Part shown: positions 1 through 11,573 of the stretch, in pieces
Position numbering within the stretch: position 1 is the first letter of the stretch
Layout of the letters: the number at the start of each line of letters is the position of its first letter
Origin: Taenia hydatigena
Lineage: Eukaryota > Platyhelminthes > Cestoda > Cyclophyllidea > Taeniidae
Direction: 5' to 3'
Length of the DNA stretch: 64,000 nt
Assembly (NCBI GenBank): GCA_036345935.2
Contig: JADWOT020001596.1
Location: 186,001 to 250,000, forward strand
The notes under the pieces: model-generated
The model's input: only the letters and a program-made list of their open reading frames with translations
Told to the model about the DNA's origin: nothing
Database searches by the model: none
Program-made: the position numbers and the translations under genes

Positions 1-1865
1 TTGGTTGGAGGTGGATGAGATACATGCCTTGACAAAGCTCAATATACCAGACTTGACCATTTTTCGTTATACCCAAGCAAAATTTTATCATTATTGACCC
101 GAAATCGTTTTTTAAACGACAGAAATGAATTTCTGCACTCCAATGGGCAAAGTCGAAACAGCAGCAATGCTTTTCCTTATTTTGAGTGGATGCAACTGCT
201 ACGAACAGTTACTTCTTCGCAGAAAGATATTTGAGCTGTATCGCTGAGTGTCTATGTGTTTTAGGTGTGTATATGCTTGATTGCATCAGAAATGGCTGCG
301 TGCGTGTGCGCTAAAAAGGGCCTAACATAGGTCAGGGGATGACGATGTCCCATTTAGGGCAACTTCATTAAGTGATTATCAAGATGTTGTGCCATCATGG
401 CGGCACCGCCTTTACCCGGCCAAAGGCTAGCAATGCCAAGACAGATTCTAAACATCCAAGTACAGTTTTCATTCCTGTTTATAATTTAAAGTGGCAGGGA
501 GGGAAATTCACATTTGAAATGATAAAAACTGCTTAAAGCGTGGTCAGGCGTGTTTTGGAGATTTGACTGCACATGCTTCGGGTCGGTGGTTCAACTCTAC
601 AAAAGCAATAACTTTGCGGTAAAGAGCGATGTAATGCGTTTCGGCAAAGGACCCCAGAATAATGCCTCCGTAATTTTATTTGAAGCAATATAATATAGAG
701 CATGGAAGAATTGACAAGTGAATTCGTGAGAACCGGCCGTTGTCCATCCAAACTCAGTCACTGTCTGACCCTATTTACGGCATCTCTTATTTGTGCAAAC
801 TAAATTACACGATTTTGCTTACCCGCGTGGTATGGTAGAATGTAGACTTCGTTGCTAGAGTAGTTAGCCGCGTTACCCGATAATAATAATCGCATCCCAC
901 ACCGTCCGGATTTGTTCTATGATATTGGAGGTGTATAGCCCTCACGAAATTTAACACTGATTCGCAAAATGTGGTAGTTGGATTAGATTGCAAAATAATT
1001 ATCAAAGTTACCACTAGAAATGGCATGTATAAGACTATGTGTGACCTGAGAAACTGTTAGCGTGTCTATTCACATTTGTGGTGCTCCCCGTCTCGGCCAC
1101 CTCACACCGTTGTATCACACCTGGATTTGGGTTGACTCACCTATGGTGCAGAAAGAAGTCACAACAAGTTATGCATGGACCGAATGACGCGTTTGATTTT
1201 TTTGTAAAGACACAAAAGACGTTTCGGTAATCGTGTAATAGGTGGCAGCAAAACCTGTCCATTAGGTGCAAAATCTATTCAAAGCACTTTTCTCCCTCAC
1301 CACCACCCGGTTAAAGATGCCACGCATTCACCGAGTCAGCAGTGATCAAAGTATGCAATCTTATTTGACAATGTATTGCAAGTGCTGCAGAGAGCCAAAA
1401 TGAGTTAGCAACCATCTGCTAGTAGACCAACTTATCGTGACAGGGTGAATCGGTGTTAAAGTAATTTTGAGTTTGTTAATCTTAGGGCATCATTGATGAT
1501 TTGATGCAATCCCTTTTAGAATAGAGGCTGGAGTCAACAGCAGGCCCCGAATCCCAAACCACGAAAGTGGAATGACTTACTGATGGATCGGCGTAAACTG
1601 CACAAATTTCGAGAAGATAGTAATGGTGATGCACAACTGACTCGTACCAATTCTAAGCCTGTGTCCCTAGACCTTACAAGCAGCTGCAGTTGCGAATCAT
1701 CCCATTCAGATCTAGGCACTCCCCAAATGACCTGACTCTAGGCTGGAAGAGTACATCATTGAATAGCGCCAGCCATTTCATCCCACTGCACGCCTCACTC
1801 ATATTTAAGTTATTGTTATCCATTATTCAAAAGTATAAACACAGGCCCTGCGAAACTTGCACACA

Positions 1866-1871
1866 TTTATT
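1866..1871 (-). other. Polyadenylation signal of Snail copy 1
   Basis: AATAAA on the minus strand, about 120 bases after the stop codon, followed by a GT-rich stretch. It is conserved at the mirror position in every Snail copy. Confidence 0.6.
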
Positions 1872-1990
1872 CACTGAGAATCGCCATAAAATAAGCGCGT
1901 TTGAATAAGTAACTTGAATTGATATGTCGCTAAAATTTGGAGCTCATCAGTGCGTTGATTTTGGGAGGAAGAAACGCTCAGCGTTTTCTC

Positions 1991-3240
1991 TCAAGTAGCT
2001 GAGTTGATTGTGCTGAAGTCGTATGCCGTGTTGCCGGCAGTGGTGGTGGGGACATCAATTGGAACGGTCGCTGTAGCATGAGTGGAAGACGGACACTTCG
2101 CAAGGTGTCGGGTGAGCAAGCTGCGACGGCTAAATGATGCAGCACAGCGGGAGCAGCGCCAGCGCTTTACATCCATGTGTGTCTGCAAGTGCGCCCGCAG
2201 ATTCGAACGATCTGCAAAGGCGCGCTGGCAGGTGGCACAGACAAAGGGCTTCTCGCCTGTGTGCGTGCGCTCGTGACCCTGAAGAAGCCATTTGCGTGAG
2301 CATGCCTTATCACAAAAGCGACATTTCCATGACCGTGAGTGACTCTGTCTATGCGTATGCAGAGAGGCAGCGCTTTTGTATGCTCTTCCGCACTCTTGGC
2401 ACTTCCATTTCGGTCGCGCTTCTTCGTCCACTCCCTCGGCATTCACATCACTGGGATTTGTAGGATAGTTGACATTGCTGTTTTTCCTGTCGTTGTCATT
2501 CATCACATCTTTGTTTTTGTGTTGAAAGACCTCGCTATTTGGTAAGCTGGAGGCAGCATCATTGGGTTCGACAATAGTTATACATTTGTCAATTATGCTA
2601 AGCAGAATCGCTGACAGCATGTTGAGAGACAAGGGAAGGCAGTCGGAGGTCTGCAGACCATGTGTACTAGGCAGTGTTGAAAGGCAGTATTGAGGAAGCT
2701 GAGACGGCATCAAAGGGTTAGAATTGGCAGGTATAGAGTGAATCTGTGGGAGCGCTTCAATGGGATTGATCAAGGAAAGGGGTGATGGGGATACGGGTTG
2801 CGAGGCCGGATGTGTAGGGCAATCTTTTGAAAGATTCTCTCCATTGCACCCGTATTCACGTTGAGATGACTTTGATGCGTTGAAGTAGTGTGCCGATGGA
2901 GTGGAAGAAGTGTTAGCAGAATTCAATGTGGCGGCTGTTGAATTTGATGAGAGTATCGAGGACATGGCAAAGGAGCTGGAGTGTGTCGATCCACAATTGT
3001 GAATTTCTTTTTCTTTGTCTGTAGAGCATGTTGGCTTTAGAGACGCTTGGGTGGCAGACGACAGCTCCAGAATGCCTGCTATGGAGAAATCTAAGAGAAA
3101 TGGAACAAATTTTGATGTGGATGTAAGCAAAACCCAACTAATTATGATGCGTGGACTTAAGCAAGACTGCATCTGACTGACAAAAAGGCAGAACGAATGC
3201 TGACAAAGATGGAGTGAAAAGGCATCTTACCGTATTTCAT
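1991..3240 (-). CDS. snail: Snail-family zinc-finger repressor, copy 1 (P1 left arm)
   Basis: Predicted two-exon gene: exon 1 at 3231-3240 (ATG AAA TAC G), a GT-AG intron at 3091-3230, and exon 2 at 1991-3090. The acceptor follows a pyrimidine-rich tract ending CTCTTAG, and the join creates GAT (Asp4) in frame. The product is 369 aa. Residues 5-11 read FSIAGIL, an eh1-type Groucho-binding motif, followed by a Ser/Thr/Asn-rich low-complexity region. Four C-terminal zinc fingers lie at about residues 234-336: three C2H2 and a last one ending in Cys (C2HC), as in Snail. Signatures are WLLQGH, FADRSNLRAHLQTH and SRRSLL. Snail proteins bind CAGGTG E-boxes in the nucleus and repress transcription. 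The start of the SNAG domain is not seen. An unspliced start at 3172 (393 codons) is the alternative and would still contain the eh1 motif. It differs from copy 2 by one replacement, Ser for Asn in a KNSN/KNNN stretch. Confidence 0.88.
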
Positions 3241-3283
3241 GGTCGAGGGGCGTCCGATGAGAGCAGTGGGGCATTGTTTGGCC

Positions 3284-3335
3284 TTATATATTGCATACTC
3301 GAATCTCATTGGCTTGACCCCCTACGACTCATTGG
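3284..3335 (-). promoter_or_regulatory. Core promoter of Snail copy 1 (TATA plus two CCAAT boxes)
   Basis: On the minus strand, TATATAA lies at 3284-3290, 43 bases before the predicted ATG at 3240. Two CCAAT boxes lie at 3308-3312 and 3331-3335. The same layout is present at all four Snail copies. The TATA box makes a transcription start roughly 30 bases downstream plausible, giving a short leader and arguing that the 10-base coding exon is the true first exon. Confidence 0.7.
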
Positions 3336-4120
3336 TCAATAGTGAGTGATTTGGATTCATAAGCCCGAACAATTATTAGAATTGATCCATCTCGTCGGGT
3401 GACATAAAAGACAAATCAAATGCTGTACAAGTTTGATTTTAGTCCACTGATCTTTGCTACATGGTTTGGGATGCAACACGTCTCTGCATCTGCGTATCCA
3501 CGGTTGACGCCTGCGGCTGTGCGTCAGTGGGAGCGTTCAAGAATCATTGCAATGCCTGCAATCCTTTGTCAGCATATGAATGTCTTTGCCCCATACTTTT
3601 CATCGCTAATAAAAATTAGTGCATTATTGCAGCCGACATCAGCGATCAACTTGACAGATAAGCTTGGAGCGAGGCCTTTAATTTTAAAGGACTCTTTTAA
3701 AATGCAATTACTTGGACACCCCAACGCAGCAATGTTGAAATGTTTTCTGCTGTCTGTCGATTTCAACCACCCTAATTCAAGGCAGTGGATGCGGTAGTGG
3801 AGCTATCTATCATGAGACCTTTATTCAGTGCAGAGTTTGCTTAGTTGATCCCACTTCACCGTTCTCAGGAGTAACGGCACTTTGTGCGAACAACAAATAG
3901 AACTGCCAATCACTATGTAGTGCCTAGAAACTTGGTGGCTCGCAACCAATGGAATCATCCCTTATCCAAATAGCTCTATGCTAACGCCTCCAAAAATCTG
4001 TTGAACCTTGAAATTTTTTAGCATAAAATAGCGCTCACCTTCATAAACTCTTCCATCATAAGGCTGTTTTAGTATTGACAAGATGTCGTGAGCTGATCCA
4101 CAAAAACTGAAAGCAAGGTG

Positions 4121-7100
4121 TCGACTGACTTCTAAGGTGTGGAATGGATTGAGCCATTCACTACTTGTGGGTGCATAAGTAAGTGCTCAAACAGTGGTGT
4201 AGAGCTTTCGATTGCATGTTTTTTCACCATTGCTTTTGGTTGGGCTAATCACCTCCATTCCATTGCTCTTGGCCGCGCTCGACTTCGTGAGCCCTTTTTA
4301 CCATCCATATGCAACATAGCACACTGAATACGTGAGAGAGTAATTCCTTCCCATTGAGCATGTACAGGTGATGGAATCACAAAGGGAGCGATTTCTCTTA
4401 TATTGACGAGTCAACATGATGGCTTGCAGCCTCAGCGCCTGTGAAGTAATGCGCTAACTGGGCTTGAGTAAAGATATGTAGCAATGCGTTTGTGTGAGTA
4501 AAGAGCAACCATTCTTTATACCGTTCTCAAGATTACAGATAATTTAATTGAATAAAAAGCTATAAGAATGGATGTGCAGCATCCATTTTATGAGTTGACT
4601 TTACTTTGTCGTCTTGGTGGCACTTCTTTGATGACAAGTTCTTTCCCACTACTTCGCTTTTATAATTCGGTCGACAATCTGTAGTCCACTGCTTGTGCCC
4701 CATTCTAGTCTGCCTGCGGAAAGGTCTGGTAGTGATGAATCACTCATCAACTTTAGGCTATTCCCAGAACATACACATTCCAAATGGGCTAACGATTCTA
4801 ACAATGGTCCTGCATTTTTACTGTTTTATTCAGTCTGTAACCCATTTTTGATCTCTTGGAATTTCGTCTAGTCGAAAATCCTAGATATTTACAATTTTGC
4901 TGCCTTCTCTGCAGAACAGGTGTCGCTAATTTAGTCAAAGGTTTTGGCAGTTCTCAAAATGGCAAGTTGGATTTACCTGTTTGAGTGCATAAATGCACAG
5001 ACATTCGAGCCAGTTGTCGGAGACTCTCTTAATTTGATACTCATCGCATAGTGTCATCTACACTCTGCTGATGTAGTATGACCGTGTATGCTTTACAAAC
5101 CAATTTTCACCTGATTCTAAAGCACTAGAGAAGTCTCTGCCTATGATGTGTACGTGCTTTTGAGGATGTACGGGATTGACCAACAAAACTAATCTTTGAG
5201 GAGCAAATTGGAATGATATGTTTAATTTTGTTGGTTAATTGCTCAAAGCTCACTTGTTATGTGCTTTGTCGGAAAACTCTTCTATCTCGGAGGCAAGAAC
5301 TTTGATTCGAGATTCAGGAGTGATGCACAAGATGGCGTAATTGATAGAACAATGCTTAGGCACCAACGCGGACAAATCCAAGCGAAGTAGTAGACAGAGA
5401 TTCATACTGAGCACTGATGCACTGCCCTTAGTTGGTCTCTAATGGGTGATTCTCTCCCAATTTTTAAATAGACGAACATTACTTTGGCTGTCCTTCGACA
5501 AATTCTGAATAATCCTCTGGCACTACTTACGGCTACACCGGTTGATACTTTGTGAATGGTTTGCAATAGGTGGTGCAATTCTAATGAGTAGAAGAGGGAT
5601 TATCTGTGAACAGAGGAGCCTTCTCTGAGGAATGGCATTTCATGGCAAAGTGAATGCCGATCCTTAGAATTCAGGCAAACTTTTAAATCGCTGACCTACT
5701 CAAAAGAATTCTGCGTTCGCAGAGCGCGTCGCTTGACGTAGCTTCTCCTCCAAACCCATGTGACTTGGTTGAAGCTAATGGGTGCAGTAATAAAACGACA
5801 CAAAGCGATTCGGGTCATAAGGGTCTTGTCCCACTTATTCTCTTTTTAAATGTCATGCCAAAGCCAACAGCGCATCACGCATGCGTTGATCCAATGGGCT
5901 AACAGGAACAAGTCCATCTCTGTTCATCCACTGAGCTGAATTCCAAGGGCACTGCTGCGGTTTAGACAAGGAGGACTTGTAAGAGAAGCGACGATAATTT
6001 GTCTCACTTTATTTACAGTAAAACACTATTTTCCTAAGCATTTGCACAGTTTCATGTCTTCTGCTTTGTCACCTACGCCATACATTTTACTATGCACACC
6101 ACTAATTGCCAAATGTGATCATAATGTACACATCCGGTGTTGACAACAGGAATTCCATCGCGTGTGCTTCTGCAGGCTACACATTGTTGATTTACCATCC
6201 GCGCATTCACACACATGCAACTTTCGAGCACTCAGTAGATACGGCTACTAAACGCGTTCTGCAATATTCAAGTTTACATCATGTTGTGCAACTTTATCAC
6301 AGCACAAGTAGACAATCCGCACAGTAGAACATTTTGTGAAGAGAGAGTCAGTGTTTGAGGTGAAGAGGTATATTGACGTGGACATGCATGAGGGTCTCGT
6401 GGTATGAGACTGCCTTAGAAAGTCGAGAATTTGGATGCTGATGATTACAAAACTGTCGATTTTAACGCTAAAATCTAAAGAGGGTACAAAAAAGAGAACA
6501 GGAACAGGTGACTACAAACGATGAACCCACCAAATAGTTTCTACTTAGAAGGCGGAATGAGGAGCGATGTCTGAGAAGGAATTGAATGTGAAACCTGGAC
6601 TGGTAATTTAAACAAGAAAACCGATTTTTTGCATCTTGTGGACGACTGGAGCTCTGAGCTATGTCAAAAGCTCTTGCTCAGCAAATTTGTGCTTTGGCAA
6701 AGCATACCCTACATAAACACTACAGCTTATTCGTCTTCCGAAAATAATGGGACTAATTTATGTCCTCCCAATGTCGCATCTCAACAGGTTCAGATGGTGC
6801 GAGATGCGTGTGCGAAGGAATGTGAATGAGTGAGAGCTCCAAACAATGCGTGTCTTGACCGTTGACAAATGGTGACATGACTTAAGATATGCTCTTCTAG
6901 AAGACGTAATAAATTCAATTCGCTTTTGATCATGCTCCTGATCTCTCGCAAAATCAGGTGGCACGCAGATCAGTGGATTCTTCTCCACATAAGAGCATGG
7001 TCGAATGTATTTTTCGATGCATTATAGAAGAATACTGCAACCAGTGAAAGGAACTGTAACTTTTTGAAGTTTCATGGGTGGTTAAATTAGGATAAATGGT

Positions 7101-9319
7101 AAATGGGATGGCTTGGTTAACAAATTCATTTTATCCCACATTATTTTTAGGCTTTTAATAGGATTTGAAAGTCACAGAGTGCTAACTCTTCTCTTTTGTG
7201 TATTAGTGACTGGGTAAGCAGCCATGTACAATATCATTGACTTTTATGCTAGTCTATTACTGCACTGTTGTTAACATTGCTTTTTCAATTAATTGCCCAG
7301 TCTGCTTTTAGTTGCTGTGCTCCAAGTGCACTCCGAATTCGAAAGAATCCAACACATTAGGACACTGTCTTTTACTGATCGTGATAAATGGGCCAGAGAA
7401 AGCATTGAAATAGTGCGAAGGCCCTTATCATGCGCTCCACGCGATGCTATTTTATCCAATGCGATGGTATGTAGATGAGCATCGCTTGAATTCACTGGAT
7501 AAACGAATCAAGATCCTTGGTATGGCGATGCCTACCAAACCTCTTCAGGCTTACGTATATCCTCCTTTGGCTGATTGTACTTGCCATAATGAATGTTAGA
7601 CAAGCGAAAAGTTGGTTCGTAATCCAAAAGGAGTGGTAATGGAGAGAGACAATGGCCTGTTCGCTTCCAAGTAGCATCCACACGCGTGCGTTTAGAAGAC
7701 GAAAATAAAATATTCTGCAAAATGTCGATAGTCATTTAGGCCAAAGCATTTAAGCCAAAAGGCAATCAGAGTTACAATCGCGTGAAATACGTACTGTTCT
7801 CTGTTCTCGCCCTGTCCAACCACTATCGCACATGACGATGTGTGCAGTGATAAATAACCCAGTGAATCAATGCTCAGTTAGTGCGAGATTTGAACTATGC
7901 AAAACGGTTAAGGGACGACCACATGCCAGACAATAATAATCTTTCTTCTGAGTTACAAGCCCTTCCCACTAACGAGTGTCCAGCGTGTGGAACATTTGGT
8001 CTGGAATATCCAGCACTGCAGAACCCGTAATGAGTCAATATATGAGACGAGCCTGTGCTGTAGTATACACGAGTAAGTTATTTTACAACTTTAGAAGCAT
8101 CAAACCGTGAGCAAATTCTAAGCGTAGAAATAACTCTCACTACTTTGTTCATCGCAGATAAAGCAAAGATTGTGCTGAGTTTAGAATGCGCCTCAATGAA
8201 ATATGAGATTACTTGAGTCGCATTGACACATTTAATGGGACACACTTGCGGGAGTTAGCTCCGGCATCGCATCAAGCCTTTGGACGCCAAAAACCAGATG
8301 TCTTGCAAACCATACACCTTTTCAGATGTTTGCTTTTCCTTAAAACTCCTCACTACACAATGTTTTATGCCCTGACGTAGGCTCTCGAGGAGCTTTGTCT
8401 TAACTGAATTCGGGTTGATGACTGATTCTTGTTGAATGAGGGTCCCGGTCGTGTCTCACAACTAATTTGTGGCCATTTAATGTGTCGCTGTTATAATTTG
8501 ATTGAATTGTTTGCAAATATTTATCTGGGCACTGACTCTGTGCTCCTATCTAGATGTATTCTCCTCCATTTTGAATCTACTCATGTCTCAAATAAACTCG
8601 CACACACATACACCTGACCATCCGATTCGGCTTCATTCTACGACAAGCAAGAATAGTAGTCAGCGCCTTCTTAACTCCCATAGGCCATTCTCTAGCATTA
8701 CCTACACTACAATCCGTAGCAAAAGCTGTGAGTCTCTAATAACTTGACATGCGACCCTTTGCAGTACAAAATAGAGCCTCCTCGAGGCATAAAGCCTAAA
8801 GTAGGCTAACTAAGCATTTTGGTTCATTGGTTAGAGACAGGTTTCGGGCGATAACGAGGGAAATGCACAAAATGGCAATAAAGAAATAAGCTATATGATA
8901 GAATCAGTTGTTATGCTGACCTTAATGAAAGAGCAACGTAATGGAATCGGGTGATTTGAAACTGGGCCGTATGTTTCACACTACAGATGCCAGCTACGAT
9001 CGTTTAAATATTAAACAATGTCCTGATCCACGCAGGCAAGAAGTGGCGAATTGGAGGTTCTAATACAAAGCAGTGCGTAACAAAATTTTATTGTTCTTAT
9101 ATAAATGTGTAGAACTCAGCAGCTACTTTAGTGCTAGACGGGGAGCAAAACTCGTGAATCGTTCAATTCTAAGGGATTGAGTGAAAGTTGGCGCAAAAAG
9201 TACTCATACAATTATCCACCCGATTAGACAACATTAGCACATCCATCTGCATCACACCTGTTCGTTTACCTTAAGTTTTGATCACCTACTTTTCGTGATG
9301 CTCACGCGAGTCAGACACC
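4121..9319. repeat. Palindrome spacer S1, no recognisable gene
   Basis: This 5.2 kb unique centre of P1 is repeated almost unchanged, in the same orientation, as S2 at 51956-57165 (offset about 47.84 kb). Open frames are at most about 80 codons and none resembles a known protein. A perfect 8-base-pair hairpin lies at 4567-4587 (AATGGATG, 5-base loop, CATCCATT) and is conserved in S2. Six CAGGTG/CACCTG E-boxes shared with S2 start at 4365, 4917, 5108, 6505, 6955 and 8611. The spacer lies between two divergent Snail promoters, so shared control elements are possible but unproven. Confidence 0.9.
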
Positions 9320-10103
9320 AGCCTGTTTTCAGTTTTTGTGGATCAGCTCACGACATCTTGTCAATACTAAAACAGCCTTATGATGGAAGAGTTTATGAAG
9401 GTGAGCGCTATTTTATGCTAAAAAATTTCAAGGTTCAACAGATTTTTGGAGGCGTTAGCATAGAGCTATTTGGATAAGGGATGATTCCATTGGTTGCGAG
9501 CCACCAAGTTTCTAGGCACTACATAGTGATTGGCAGTTCTATTTGTTGTTCGCACAAAGTGCCGTTACTCCTGAGAACGGTGAAGTGGGATCAACTAAGC
9601 AAACTCTGCACTGACTAAAGGTCTCATGATAGATAGCTCCACTACCGCATCCACTGCCTTGAATTAGGGTGGTTGAAATCGACAGACAGCAGAAAACATT
9701 TCAACATTGCTGCGTTGGGGTGTCCAAGTAATTGCATTTTAAAAGAGTCCTTTAAAATTAAAGGCCTCGCTCCAAGCTTATCTGTCAAGTTGATCGCTGA
9801 TGTCGGCTGCAATAATGCACTAATTTTTATTAGCGATGAAAAGTATGGGGCAAAGACATTCATATGCTGACAAAGGATTGCAGGCATTGCAATGATTCTT
9901 GAACGCTCCCACTGACGCACAGCCGCAGGCGTCAACCGTGGATACGCAGATGCAGAGACGTGTTGCATCCCAAACCATGTAGCAAAGATCAGTGGACTAA
10001 AATCAAACTTGTACAGCATTTGATTTGTCTTTTATGTCACCCGACGAGATGGATCAATTCTAATAATTGTTCGGGCTTATGAATCCAAATCACTCACTAT
10101 TGA

Positions 10104-10155
10104 CCAATGAGTCGTAGGGGGTCAAGCCAATGAGATTCGAGTATGCAATATATAA
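10104..10155 (+). promoter_or_regulatory. Core promoter of Snail copy 2 (TATA plus two CCAAT boxes)
   Basis: CCAAT boxes lie at 10104-10108 and 10127-10131, and TATATAA at 10149-10155. The predicted ATG is at 10199, 43 bases after the TATA box. Sequence and spacing are the same at the other three Snail copies. Confidence 0.7.
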
Positions 10156-10198
10156 GGCCAAACAATGCCCCACTGCTCTCATCGGACGCCCCTCGACC

Positions 10199-11448
10199 AT
10201 GAAATACGGTAAGATGCCTTTTCACTCCATCTTTGTCAGCATTCGTTCTGCCTTTTTGTCAGTCAGATGCAGTCTTGCTTAAGTCCACGCATCATAATTA
10301 GTTGGGTTTTGCTTACATCCACATCAAAATTTGTTCCATTTCTCTTAGATTTCTCCATAGCAGGCATTCTGGAGCTGTCGTCTGCCACCCAAGCGTCTCT
10401 AAAGCCAACATGCTCTACAGACAAAGAAAAAGAAATTCACAATTGTGGATCGACACACTCCAGCTCCTTTGCCATGTCCTCGATACTCTCATCAAATTCA
10501 ACAGCCGCCACATTGAATTCTGCTAACACTTCTTCCACTCCATCGGCACACTACTTCAACGCATCAAAGTCATCTCAACGTGAATACGGGTGCAATGGAG
10601 AGAATCTTTCAAAAGATTGCCCTACACATCCGGCCTCGCAACCCGTATCCCCATCACCCCTTTCCTTGATCAATCCCATTGAAGCGCTCCCACAGATTCA
10701 CTCTATACCTGCCAATTCTAACCCTTTGATGCCGTCTCAGCTTCCTCAATACTGCCTTTCAACACTGCCTAGTACACATGGTCTGCAGACCTCCGACTGC
10801 CTTCCCTTGTCTCTCAACATGCTGTCAGCGATTCTGCTTAGCATAATTGACAAATGTATAACTATTGTCGAACCCAATGATGCTGCCTCCAGCTTACCAA
10901 ATAGCGAGGTCTTTCAACACAAAAACAAAGATGTGATGAATGACAACGACAGGAAAAACAACAATGTCAACTATCCTACAAATCCCAGTGATGTGAATGC
11001 CGAGGGAGTGGACGAAGAAGCGCGACCGAAATGGAAGTGCCAAGAGTGCGGAAGAGCATACAAAAGCGCTGCCTCTCTGCATACGCATAGACAGAGTCAC
11101 TCACGGTCATGGAAATGTCGCTTTTGTGATAAGGCATGCTCACGCAAATGGCTTCTTCAGGGTCACGAGCGCACGCACACAGGCGAGAAGCCCTTTGTCT
11201 GTGCCACCTGCCAGCGCGCCTTTGCAGATCGTTCGAATCTGCGGGCGCACTTGCAGACACACATGGATGTAAAGCGCTGGCGCTGCTCCCGCTGTGCTGC
11301 ATCATTTAGCCGTCGCAGCTTGCTCACCCGACACCTTGCGAAGTGTCCGTCTTCCACTCATGCTACAGCGACCGTTCCAATTGATGTCCCCACCACCACT
11401 GCCGGCAACACGGCATACGACTTCAGCACAATCAACTCAGCTACTTGA
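10199..11448 (+). CDS. snail: Snail-family zinc-finger repressor, copy 2 (P1 right arm)
   Basis: Exon 1 is 10199-10208, the intron 10209-10348 (GTAAG start, TTCCATTTCTCTTAG end), and exon 2 10349-11448 including the TGA stop. The 369-aa product starts MKYD, then FSIAGILEL. FSIAGIL matches the eh1 consensus used by engrailed, goosecoid and Fez-type repressors to recruit Groucho/TLE. Zinc fingers (product numbering): ZF1 C234-H254, ZF2 C260-H280, ZF3 C288-H308, ZF4 C316-C336 (C2HC). A TGEKP linker joins ZF2 and ZF3. DVKRW followed by SRRSLL favours Snail over Scratch. ZF2 has SRKWLLQGH where most Snails have SRPWLLQGH. The 230 residues before the fingers are rich in Ser, Asn, Pro and Thr. It is transcribed away from spacer S1. 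The main uncertainty is the small first exon; transcript reads would settle it. Confidence 0.9.
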
Positions 11449-11567
11449 GAGAAAACGCTGAGCGTTTCTTCCTCCCAAAATCAACGCACTGATGAGCTCC
11501 AAATTTTAGCGACATATCAATTCAAGTTACTTATTCAAACGCGCTTATTTTATGGCGATTCTCAGTG

Positions 11568-11573
11568 AATAAA
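11568..11573 (+). other. Polyadenylation signal of Snail copy 2
   Basis: AATAAA 120 bases after the Snail stop codon, followed by TGTGTGC. It is present at the same distance in all four copies. Confidence 0.6.

Larger units (their letters stand above)
1..4120 (-). repeat. Palindrome P1, left arm (continues off the window)
   Basis: This stretch is the reverse complement of 9320-13439. Paired positions sum to 13439-13440, with a one-base indel near position 90. It contains Snail copy 1. The 1-1860 part lies downstream of Snail and shows no recognisable gene, and the 3340-4120 part lies upstream of the promoter. Inner homology fades at about 4115-4130, just past CACAAAAACTGAAAGCA. The outer limit is not visible because the window starts inside the arm. 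Confidence 0.95.

Noticed and set aside
580..605. GGTCGGTGGTTCAACTC resembling a tRNA T-arm
   Set aside because: No matching acceptor stem or anticodon arm is found nearby on either strand.
2134..2463. 109-codon frame and other frames antisense to the Snail fingers
   Set aside because: They are antisense shadows of the strongly conserved zinc-finger region and recur in all four copies only because Snail does.
3420..3797. 125-codon open frame divergent from Snail, also at 9642-10019, 51249-51626 and 57489-57815
   Set aside because: It matches no known family. In the fourth copy the third codon has become a stop, so the frame is shortened. Changes between P1 and P2 are about as often replacements as silent, and the L relic does not keep it. 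Conservation follows from the recent palindrome.
4567..4587. Perfect 8-base-pair hairpin in S1 as a regulatory RNA
   Set aside because: Short stems of this size are common by chance; conservation in S2 only reflects the recent duplication.
4120..9320. P1 as a simple hairpin-read assembly artefact
   Set aside because: A missed-adapter read gives a near-perfect fold-back with little or no spacer. Here the centre is 5.2 kb of unique sequence, the same structure occurs twice, and the arms carry real differences. The join at 43048 is a separate concern and remains open.
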